Below are positions 54,145-64,000 of a DNA stretch of 64,000 nucleotides, piece by piece. Below the pieces are notes generated by a model. That model was not told where the DNA came from, made no database searches, and saw nothing but the letters and a program-made list of their open reading frames with translations. The position numbers and the translations under genes were made by a program. Origin of the DNA: Ridgeia piscesae (taxonomy: Eukaryota > Annelida > Polychaeta > Sabellida > Siboglinidae); contig JAODUO010001625.1 in the NCBI GenBank assembly GCA_025642075.2, positions 1 through 64,000 of the forward strand, in the 5' to 3' direction. Numbering within the stretch: the first letter of the stretch is position 1; each line of letters opens with the position of its first letter.

Positions 54145-54522
54145 ATGCACGTCACATTGCATGCGGTGTCGCTGCGCTGCTACGGTTGCGAGATAGACCA
54201 CGATAGTCAACTTCAACACGATTGTCTCTTGCCTGGTGACATTTTAATTGACATGCACTTTGACGAGACTGTGGAGACAGTTAACTCCACTGCAGTCATT
54301 AGAGACCGGTTGACCCTTTTACTAGAGGTAGATCTTAGACAGTCCGACGTGGCGCCCAAACAGTTGGACGCCATCAATAGTTGGTTGGAGGAGCGATGGC
54401 GACATAATGTTAAACGTATGATACTAGCCGCTTTGGAGTTTGTAAATACATGTATTGTGCAGAGCGACGGCGAAATAATGTTTAGCGTTAGGTTAGGTAG
54501 CTGCTTTGGTAATGACCTGTAA
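54145..54522 (+). CDS. Element-encoded protein with CYGCEIDHDSQLQHDCL signature (left arm)
   Basis: An open frame of 125 codons: CYGCEIDHDSQLQHDCLLPG, MHFDETVETVNSTAVIRDRL, LLLEVDLRQSDVAPKQLDAI, NSWLEERWRHNVKRMILAAL, ending GSCFGNDL. The CxxC/H/HxC cluster could bind zinc; the rest looks helical. The natural protein probably began further upstream with SSACKVNITIYFCVNEMKKM, which is here in another frame (about 54,090-54,165). The right arm keeps that junction open. No family name is recognised. Conservation of the cluster in P1 and P3 argues that it was once a functional gene of the element. Confidence 0.5.
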   Translation: MHVTLHAVSLRCYGCEIDHDSQLQHDCLLPGDILIDMHFDETVETVNSTAVIRDRLTLLLEVDLRQSDVAPKQLDAINSWLEERWRHNVKRMILAALEFVNTCIVQSDGEIMFSVRLGSCFGNDL

Positions 54523-54894
54523 ATACATGTGTTGCATTGTGGTTTAATAACAAATGTGCAAAACTTATTGGATGATTGTGTCATCTTGAGGTTGTCCACC
54601 CAGAAACTTCGCGAGAGGCAGCACCCACAATCGTGTTTGCGACATTTCGTACTTGTTAACAACACACTTCGGTAGGCAAATAGTACCAAGTTACCTCAGT
54701 GAATACATCCTCGGACATGTATATCGTGCTATGACTAGCCTCTGTGGTTAAGATTACAAACATGTTGACCTATGCGTGTATGCATTGACGATATTATTCT
54801 GTTTACTTGCATAAAAATAAGCAAACCGTATTGCGTGGTGTTTCTCCTGTTATAACTAATGTTGGGTTGTGACGACACAACTTTGAAAGCTAGT

Positions 54895-57640
54895 TCCATC
54901 TAGCGGACAATTCTAACACAACAGTTGATGCGAGCGCCATCTCGCTGACAAAACAACAACTAATAGGGTTAGACACACTTCGACCATAGCCATAAACTAA
55001 TTTTAATGCGATAACCTTGTCAAGTTTTCGTGTTTTACGAAGACAATATGGTCCTTTCGTATCGTTTACCAAAGAGATGAATACAGCTGTCTTTTCACAA
55101 GTGTTACAAAGTTAGTGTGGTAACTTCGTATATTTTAGTTTTTTACTTCGGTAAACTTATAACGTTTTTATGTTTATGACAGGATTGTAGCGACCTGACA
55201 TCCTTGTCATATTGTGGTATTTTACTAAGTTTTACTACGTTATCAATGTAATTAGATGCTTCTTACCACATGCACACCAAAACTTCAGGGAAAATGGTGG
55301 ACCAGATCAGAATCATAACATAATTTCTGCTAACGCGGCGGCTTCGGTCACAGGGTTATCCGCTAGATGGCGCTAGCTGTTAAAGTAGTGATGTCGCAAC
55401 GCAAGTTTTTACAGTGTCTAATCCTATTTAGTGGTTGATTTGTCCGCTAGATGGCGCTGTCGTCTAATACAGTGTACATTTTATCCGAATATTTTGTCAC
55501 AAACCAACATTTGTCTAGATTTGATTGGAAAGTTACTATAATGACTTAGTAAAATACAAATACTAGACGTGATTATCACCTCAAAACGTTAAGTTATGTT
55601 AAGGCTGTGGTCGAAACCATCATTTTCCCGAAGTTGTGTTTTGCACTTGAGAGGATTCGTCATTTTTATGGAAGTTATGTTTTTGCACGTGACCGGAAGC
55701 GACATTTTTACAGAAGTTATGTTTTACACGTGATTGGAGCCCCATTTTGACAGATGTTATGATACAATATGGTCTGAAGTGAAAAGAGTCTTCTATCTAT
55801 CTCGTTGAGTCGCTAAATGTTATGAAATTACCACGCTGACTTTAGTAAAATATGAATATATATTAAGAATATGGCTTGAAAACACAAAAAGGTATGTCAT
55901 GACTGTGACCGAAGTCGCCATTTCACAAGAGATTCTGTTATGGAAGTAGTCGAAGCCAAATTAGTGGCTGTTTTGTCCGCTAGATGGGGCTGGCGTATAA
56001 CGTAGTGTCAGAGTTGTCTGCTAGATGGCACCATTTTTTAAAGAAGTGATATCACAACCCAAGACTTTTCCACATTGTTTTAGATTTGATTAGGAAAATG
56101 ATGTGTGTCGTAAGAAAAACCACCAAGTTTCTTGTTTTACGATAGAAAGTGCCTTTGTTTTCCCACCGAAGGATATGAAAGTACCAAGATGACTTAGAAA
56201 AATACGTCAAAGTGACAAAGCCGTCGCGTTGAAAAGTTGAGAAAGTTGGCACACCGACTTAGTAAAATATGAAAAAACTTGACATCGAAACACTAAAAGC
56301 TATGTTATAACTGTGACCGAACCACCTTTTAACAAGAAATTATGTTGTGAAAGTAGTCGAAGCCATCGTTTTCTATATCAAACTCTAATTAGTGGCTGCT
56401 TTGCCAGCTAGATGGGACTAGTGTCTAACGTAGTGTCAGAGTTGTCCGCTAGATGGTATCAATTTTTAAAGAAGAGCCGTCACAAACGAAGATTTTTCTA
56501 CATTGCTTTAGGTTTATTTAGGAAAATTGTTTTGTGTCGTAAGAAAACCCACCAAGGTTCTCGATTTATGATAGAAAGTACCAAAGTTTTCCCACAGAAA
56601 GTTATGAAACTACCAAGATGACGTTAAATTTACAAAGCCATCGCGGTGAAACGGAGAAAAATTGTGAAATGATACAAAGTTGACACAGACTTAGTAAAAT
56701 ACAAAAACAAAAATTATCGCATCGAAACATATTTTATGACTGTGGACGCAGCCGTCATTTTACAAGAAATTATGTTATGGAAGTAGTGGAAGCCATCGTT
56801 TTCTATGCCAAACCCTAATTGGTGACTGTTTTGTCCGCTAGATGGCGCTAGCGTCTAACGTAGTGTAAGAGTTATCCGCTAGATGGTTCCAGTTTTAAAG
56901 AAGTGACGTCACAACCCAGGATATTTCTAGATTGTTCACGATTTATAATAGAAAGTGTCAAAGTGTTTCCACAGAATGTTATGAAATTACCAAGATGATT
57001 TAGAAAAATACGTCAAAGTGACAAAATTATCGCGGTGAAACGGTGTGAAATGGTACAAAGTTTGTACACCGACTTAGTAAAATATATCAAACTTATCAAG
57101 TTATCACATCGAAACGCTAAAAGGTGTGTTATGACTGTGACCGAAGCCGCCGTGTTGGCAGAAATTATGTTATGGTTCTGATCTGGTCCACCATTTTCCC
57201 GGAAGTTGTGGTTTGCACGAGGTAGGAAGCATCTGATTACCTTGATGACTGAGTAAAACTTAGTAAAATACGACAATATGAAAAGGATGTCAGGTGGAAA
57301 CCAAAGAGTAATGAGATTTTGCTACAATCCTGTCATAAACATAAAAACGTTATCAGTTTTCCGAAGTGAAAAAACTAAAAGATACGAAGTTACCACACTA
57401 ACTTTGTACACTTGTGAAAAGACAGCTCTATTCATCTCGTTGAAATGGTAAACGGAACGAAAGGACCGTATTACCTTAGTAAAACACGAACACATTACAA
57501 GGTCATCGCATCAAAACACTAAAATCAGTTTATGGCTGTGGTCGAAGTGTGTCTAACCCTAATTAGTGGTTGTTTTGTCAGTGAGATGGCGCTAGCATCA
57601 AATGTTGTGTTAGAGTTGTCCGCTAGATGGTGCTAGCTTT
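54895..57640. promoter_or_regulatory. Array of CTCF-like motifs (CCGCTAGATGGCGCTAG)
   Basis: Full or near matches lie at about 54,895 (-), 54,935 (-), 55,360, 55,444, 55,977, 56,018, 56,404, 56,446, 56,834, 56,876, 57,579 and 57,620 (+). The core AGATGGCGC with preceding CCGCT resembles the CTCF core known from flies and vertebrates (CCxxYAGRKGGCRS). They recur because they sit in the tandem units. Binding is inference. Confidence 0.5.
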
Positions 57641-58244
57641 CAAAGTTGTGTCGTCACAACTCAACATGTGTTATAACAGGAGAAATAACAAGTAATACGG
57701 TTTGCACATTTTTATTCAAGTAAACACAATCATTCATTTATAACGTATCGTCAACGCAGACACGCTTGTTTGTTACCGTAACCACGGAGGCTAATCATAA
57801 CACAATATGCATGTCCGAGGTTCTATTCACTGCAGTAACTTGGTACAATGTGCCTACAGAACTGTGTTGTTAATAAATACGAAATGTCGCAAACACGATT
57901 GTGGGTGCTGCCTCTCGCAAAGTTTCTGGGTGGACAACCTCAAGATGACACAATCATCCAATAAGGTTTGCACATTTATATAAACAATGTATTTACAGGT
58001 CATTCCCAAAGCAGCTACCTAACCTAACGCTGAACACTATTTCGCCGTTGCTCTGCAGAACACATTTATTTACAAGTCGTCCTACAAAGCGGCAAGTATC
58101 ATACGTTTAACATTATGTCGCCATCGCTCTGGAGGAGACTCCTCTAACCAACTCAACTCTTGATGGCGTCCAACTGTTCGGACACCACGTCGGATTGTCT
58201 AAGATCTAACTCTAGTAAAAGAGTCAACCAGTCTATTATGACTG

Positions 58245-58462
58245 CAGGGGTAGTTAACTTTCTCCACAGCCTCGTGAAAGTGCATGTCAATTTATATGTC
58301 ATCAGGCAAGAGACAATCGTGTTGAAGTTGACTATCGTGGTCTATCTCGCAACAGTAGCAGCTCAGCTCAGCGACACCGCATGCAATATGACGTGGAAGC
58401 GTCTTCTTCATTTCGTTAACAGGAAAGTCAATGGTAATGTTCACCTTAGACGAAGAAGAAGT
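58245..58462 (-). pseudogene. Element-encoded protein, right-arm copy
   Basis: The - strand reads SSSSKVNITIDFPVNEMKKT, LPRHIACGVAELSCYCCEID, HDSQLQHDCLLPDDI, then a stop at 58,292-58,294. Here the N-terminal part and the cysteine cluster are in one frame. Downstream homology to the left arm continues with frameshifts and stops. Confidence 0.6.
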
Positions 58463-58770
58463 CTCATATGCCCTAATACACCACGTGAGATACAACAAAT
58501 TCTACATGAATTGGCTGATGAAAGTGAAAATCAGGGTCTGAAGATGAACAAGTCAATGACAAAGGTGATGATGAAAAACGACACACCAATATATGTCAAC
58601 AACACTCAGATCGAGAACGTTAAAAGCTACATCTACATGGGACAGAGATACAGCACCAGAGACAAAAACCAAGAAAAGTAGATTCAAAGAAGAATTACGG
58701 CCGGAAGACAGCATTCGCCAAGTATCGCGACATCTTCAAGGGTAACATTAGGACATGTTTGAAGAGTAGT
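58462..58770 (+). pseudogene. RTE LINE fragment inserted in the P3 right arm
   Basis: Starts within the catalytic region (SLICPNTPREIQQILHEL), continues ADESENQGLKMNKSMTKVMM, IYVNNTQIENVKSYIYMGQR, YSTRDKNQEK, stop. It is the thumb region that the 29-kb copy lacks. Short and truncated at both ends. Confidence 0.75.
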
Positions 58771-59810
58771 AATTCATTTGTTCTTTCAGCAATGCGATAT
58801 TTTTGAGGTTGTGAACTTAAAATTGATAATGGTGTATGTCTGTTTCATCTCATCATTTGACATAGCACAATAGAGCAATTGTTTTCATAAGATGAGTTTA
58901 AGCTGACATGTCATGTGCAACCTCTGTATAACTACATTATAGTACACTAGACGTTGTGCGTTGCGTATTAAAGTATAGAAACATTCAGTAACGGAAATAT
59001 ACAATAAATGGTGATATCGGTTTGACCACCACAATACCTTTGACCACAATAAGTAAACAAGACAAGAGTTACGTCCACAGATAAAAACCAAATTCAGCAT
59101 ATATGTATATCGTACAATAATTCTAGCCTGTCTTCAATCTTGGCCTGAGTGACTCGGCCATTTTGACTAATATAGTAATAACTAACCGATGTTCCATGGT
59201 AATCTACTGTCCAACTAAGTTGTGAAGTAATTACTAAGTTGGATGACATACATATTATGTCCGTTATCAGGATTACATCCGTTAACTATTACTTGAAATT
59301 ACCCACAGGAGCCTACTATACTATCAACACCCTGAGTACACAAGCCTGCTATACTCTGACGAGAATAACAACTAAATAATTAATCAATAATTTGTACCGC
59401 CAGGAGACTGCCTTGTCATTCTAACTAAGTTCATATAAATATATGCGATAACACGGGTGTAGTCAGAGAGGGAGGCAAGGCTCCGCAATCCTGGACAAAT
59501 GTGTATCGGAGGGGGGAGGTGGACTGACAGCCTGATTCATAGTGTCACAAAGTGCAGTGGGTTTCAGGATGTCTGTGTACGATTTGCATTTTGTTGTAAT
59601 TATTTTCTTAGCATCATAGTCGTCAGGGATGACAATGTGTTCATGTTCCATTGTCTTTTTTCTTCCTCTCATCTTTGTCTTACTATGTTCTATGTCGGCA
59701 GTCTCCTTCTTCTCTCACTCTTTCTATGTCACTTTTAATGCAATCCCCATCGCAGTTTCGGAGCGTATTGTTTAATCCGCGTTCCGTACGCCAGCGACCT
59801 TTCTTTACAG
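58771..59810. other. Intron, no gene recognised
   Basis: AT-rich. The word CCTACTATACTAT at 59,312-59,324 resembles the terminal repeat of P1/P2 in reverse and could be the outer edge of P3, but this is weak. A - strand open frame at 59,463-59,672 has no supporting features. Confidence 0.35.
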
Positions 59811-59955
59811 GACCTGCATCGACGCAAATGAACACAACGGCTAACATTTCTACGCAAATAGAAACAACTAACACACCGACCACCGACATCGCTACGATAC
59901 CATTTATCATTGCTGGAATATGTGGATTGGTCGCCTTAGCCCTTATTGCTACTGG
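59811..59955 (+). CDS. Exon encoding Thr-rich stalk and transmembrane helix
   Basis: Acceptor TTCTTTACAG ends at 59,810, entering in phase 1. The product reads GPASTQMNTTANISTQIETT, NTPTTDIATIPFIIAGICGL, VALALIATG. A Thr/Ser-rich stalk with possible N-glycosylation at NTT and NIS is followed by one hydrophobic helix of about 20 residues. I place the donor at 59,956 (GTGCGT), giving phase 2, which joins the tail exon at 62,526 in frame. Without that donor the frame reads CVYYTACF and stops at 59,981-59,983, a possible short isoform. Confidence 0.75.
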
Positions 59956-60383
59956 GTGCGTTTATTACACAGCATGTTTTTAAGAGGATCATATAAGCAG
60001 AATACACATGTATATGGTTTTTAACTGTATTTTTTAAGTATTACTAATTACTGCATTTCCATGATTATCTTTCATTAATACACCAACGACGTCCTATATT
60101 GAGATCTTCCTTGACCTATCGGCTTCTGCTGTACCAACTGATGACGTGTTAAAACACACAACATTGCTTGATAACTTGCGTATGTCCTATTCCGATAGAT
60201 GCATATCTTGAGTTATTTTCTCCATGTATTTTGAAAATGATACACACCTACCATATCATTGTAGCGCCGAAGTTAAAGTATACGTCAACGTTGCCAAAGC
60301 CGCGCTGATGGACGGAACCCTAATACTAATAATGATAACATATAATGTTGACATCACGAGATGAGGGCATGCCGTTACGGTAT

Positions 60384-62225
<1,842 letters not shown>

Positions 62226-62307
62226 ATAATTATTTTTTACTACATAATTTGCCATGTTTTTTCTTAACCACACAAGACACATTGCTTAATGTAAAACAGA
62301 ACTAGAG

Positions 62308-62309
<2 letters not shown>

Positions 62310-62394
<85 letters not shown>

Positions 62395-62395
62395 A
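62310..62395. repeat. (TA)n-(GT)n microsatellite
   Basis: Pure TA followed by a short GT run. Confidence 0.97.
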
Positions 62396-62525
62396 TTGTT
62401 ATGCATGCCATATTAGTAAGTCTTTGTATACAGATATAATAAATAGTAATAATAGTATTAAAGCATGATAACAAATGCATAACATTTCCTATATCTCAAT
62501 AATTATAAGTATAATATATTTACAG

Positions 62526-62682
62526 ATGTTTTTTTGCAAAATGCAAGAAGACAAACAAGGAGGAGGAAATGGGAGAAAATGAGGAGGAAACTTGGACATT
62601 GCTTGACCAGCTTTCTCTGGGAACGACTGACATGGATTTCGCCTCTGTTTTATCGTGGTTTGAAGATAGTATACCGAAATAG
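62526..62682 (+). CDS. Terminal exon: acidic cytoplasmic tail of the receptor
   Basis: Acceptor ATATTTACAG ends at 62,525 and entry is in phase 2. The product continues CFFAKCKKTNKEEEMGENEE, ETWTLLDQLSLGTTDMDFAS, VLSWFEDSIPK, stop at 62,680-62,682. Cys residues and KCKK directly after the hydrophobic helix fit a stop-transfer signal. The remaining tail of about 45 residues is acidic with no recognised signalling motif. The phase match with the non-canonical donor at 59,956 supports the join. The poly(A) signal follows about 245 bp later. Confidence 0.75.
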
Positions 62683-62927
62683 AGGTACCAGTGAATGCAA
62701 ATCAAAACGTTCGCACGCGTATACGTGAATACAAATGCGTCACATTATTCAACTAAAGATGTGAAAATATGTTTAATTATGATACCAAGTGGAATATGTG
62801 ATCTGTCCCAGCTGACAACGGCAACAATCGTGAGAAAGTGAGGCAGCTACCGCTGTCGTATGAACGAGTTTGAGACCACTGCAAAAACGTACCGCTAGAC
62901 AAAACAAATAACAACGTATTGTCACAT

Positions 62928-62933
62928 AATAAA
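62928..62933 (+). terminator. Candidate poly(A) signal AATAAA
   Basis: AATAAA lies 245 bp after the stop codon of the tail exon in AT-rich sequence, a usual distance for a 3' end. Confidence 0.5.
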
Positions 62934-62970
62934 TATCGTATTGTCATTTTCAACATTGCCGCCAATTATT

Positions 62971-62976
<6 letters not shown>

Positions 62977-63036
<60 letters not shown>
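62977..63036. repeat. (TA)n microsatellite
   Basis: Pure TA. Confidence 0.97.
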
Positions 63037-63039
<3 letters not shown>

Positions 63040-63647
63040 TTTTATATGTAAATAACACGGATTGTTCTTGTACACACTAGCGTAATATATTTTCTCCAGG
63101 GGCCGTCACATTAACAATGCAGTAATGCCTGCTTCACTCTGGACTTGTTTCTTCACTATGTCCTTGTACCGATATCCGCACGTACTTCTACGTAGTGTTA
63201 CGCATTGGTAAACGCAACATTATTTCTAACTATTTTTCCAAGATGGCCCCCATTTATAAATTAATGTAAGCATTCATTTTAGATCGCATATTGGCGTGTT
63301 CTTGCAATCAGCACGCCAGAAAAATTGATACATTGGAGGAAGAAACGTTACACAAATTACGCAATCTGTGCCTGGCCGAAGGTGTGCGTTTCTATATAAT
63401 ACTGCTCAGTAGCCACACCCATTAATCTCAGACTAATGTATGTGAACAATTTTGAGGGGTAGTGACGCCTCGTACAGATTGTTAAGTCTCACAATTACCC
63501 TAATGGGCGTTTGGTTAACGACGCCACGGTAAATAAATAAGACTTACATTCACTTGCATGTCAGAGACGTTACGAACGCAAGACCTACTTCATGATCAGC
63601 CCTGTATCCGCAACTAACCCCAACACACAATAAACGTGTTGTCTTAC
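63037..63647. other. Intergenic/intronic stretch without a gene
   Basis: No supportable coding region. It separates the receptor 3' end from the convergent - strand gene. Confidence 0.4.
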
Positions 63648-63926
63648 CACGAACTAACAATCGCAGAAGTCCAAAGTCGGCTTGTCAGCAAACACGCTGA
63701 GGCAACGACACAGGCAGTGAACGGCACCTGGCGCAGACGAGGCAGTACGGAGTAGAGGGTGGCCTGTACCAGCTGCATCCAGGTGGTGTCGCGTCGCGTG
63801 CATCCGTTCATGGAGACGCAGTCAAAGATCAGTGATGCAGCCTGGGTGTTACCCGAGTTCCCCAGCCAGGACGTCGGCAGACTGTCACAGGCCGACCAAG
63901 CCGTCCAAACTTCCCGTGATGCATAG
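63648..63926 (-). CDS. Internal exon of an unidentified - strand gene
   Basis: On the - strand the acceptor CCTTGTTACAG precedes 63,926 and the donor GTAAGAC follows 63,648. The exon is 279 bp, phase 2-2, and clearly GC-richer than its surroundings. The only open frame reads YASREVWTAWSACDSLPTSW, LGNSGNTQAASLIFDCVSMN, GCTRRDTTWMQLVQATLYSV, LPRLRQVPFTACVVASACLL. The LIFDCxxxxxC loop followed by a hydrophobic stretch loosely recalls the first loop of claudin/PMP22-type membrane proteins, but I cannot assign a family. It converges on the receptor gene. Confidence 0.6.
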
Positions 63927-64000
63927 CTGTAACAAGGAAAGATACCAAAGTAGATTCCGCACATATGATGAAATGCAAGCGACACAAGGGCAAATTCGCT

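Larger units (their letters stand above)
54083..58462. mobile_element. P3: 4.4-kb palindromic element with tandem core
   Basis: Left arm 54,083-55,350 and right arm 57,165-58,462 are imperfect inverted copies. Paired landmarks are GGTGAACATTACCAT, CAACTTCAACACGATTGTCTC, CCACCCAGAAACTT, CAATCGTGTTTGCGACATTTCG and CTCCTGTTATAAC. The core (55,350-57,165) consists of about three tandem units of about 430 bp, starting near 55,960, 56,390 and 56,815. The same core units occur in P2. The right arm is cut at 58,462 by an RTE fragment. The AGTARTATAGTA termini of P1/P2 were not found, so the outer limits are uncertain. It lies within the intron before the transmembrane exon. Confidence 0.8.

Noticed and set aside
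59463..59672. 69-codon - strand open frame just before the transmembrane exon
   Set aside because: Composition looks mildly coding, but there are no splice sites, homology or repeats to support it.

Overview
This is animal nuclear DNA: no operons and no long intact reading frames, short exons bounded by clean GT/AG splice sites, TA/CA/GA microsatellites up to 838 bp long, and more than a dozen decayed retrotransposons of RTE, L2/CR1/Jockey and Ty3-Gypsy type. The transposon mixture and an ectodomain of fibronectin type II (FN2) plus thrombospondin type 1 (TSP1) modules suggest a non-vertebrate metazoan, plausibly a marine lophotrochozoan such as a mollusc. The species cannot be fixed from the sequence.

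Host genes. The + strand carries the 3' part of one large gene across at least 24,333-62,682. Its exons are FN2 (24,333-24,500), TSP1 (38,266-38,424), TSP1 (49,266-49,433), TSP1 (50,662-50,832), a Thr-rich stalk plus transmembrane helix (59,811-59,955) and an acidic cytoplasmic tail with stop (62,526-62,682). A poly(A) signal lies at 62,928. All splice phases agree (1-1-1-1-1-2), so the exons join in one frame into a type I membrane protein. Its signal peptide and first exons were not found in 1-24,332. A second gene on the - strand is represented by one GC-rich internal exon at 63,648-63,926.

Mobile DNA, 1-24 kb. Two large elements with inverted arms stand out: P1 (1,961-5,078) and P2 (10,769-17,399). 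Both begin AGTARTATAGTARG, end in its reverse complement, and are flanked by 6-bp duplications (GAAACC/GAAACC; TACGTG/TATGTG). P2 is itself broken by a Harbinger remnant and a LINE. Around them lie LINE fragments, a pure (CA)419 array, minisatellites and an RTE copy at about 20.7-24.1 kb.

Mobile DNA, 24-50 kb (introns of the receptor gene). These introns hold an L2-like LINE (-), RTE copies at 29.0-31.7 and 45.4-47.1 kb, a Gypsy element (-) with a 177-bp LTR cut by a LINE, LINE fragments, a (GA)308 array, and a tandem duplication that made an extra TSP1 exon.

Mobile DNA, 50.9-58.5 kb. A degenerate tandem array leads to a frameshifted reading frame resembling the C-terminal zinc-ribbon/OB domain of the large subunit of replication protein A (RPA). 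Next comes P3 (54,083-58,462), a palindrome with arms of about 1.3 kb around tandem units of about 430 bp that carry a dozen CTCF-like motifs. P3 arms, P1 and a fragment beside the CA array share a small protein with a GCEIxHxSQLQHDCL signature. The termini, the 6-bp duplications and the shared modules suggest a non-autonomous, Polinton-like or virus-derived family. This is the most interesting signal in the window.
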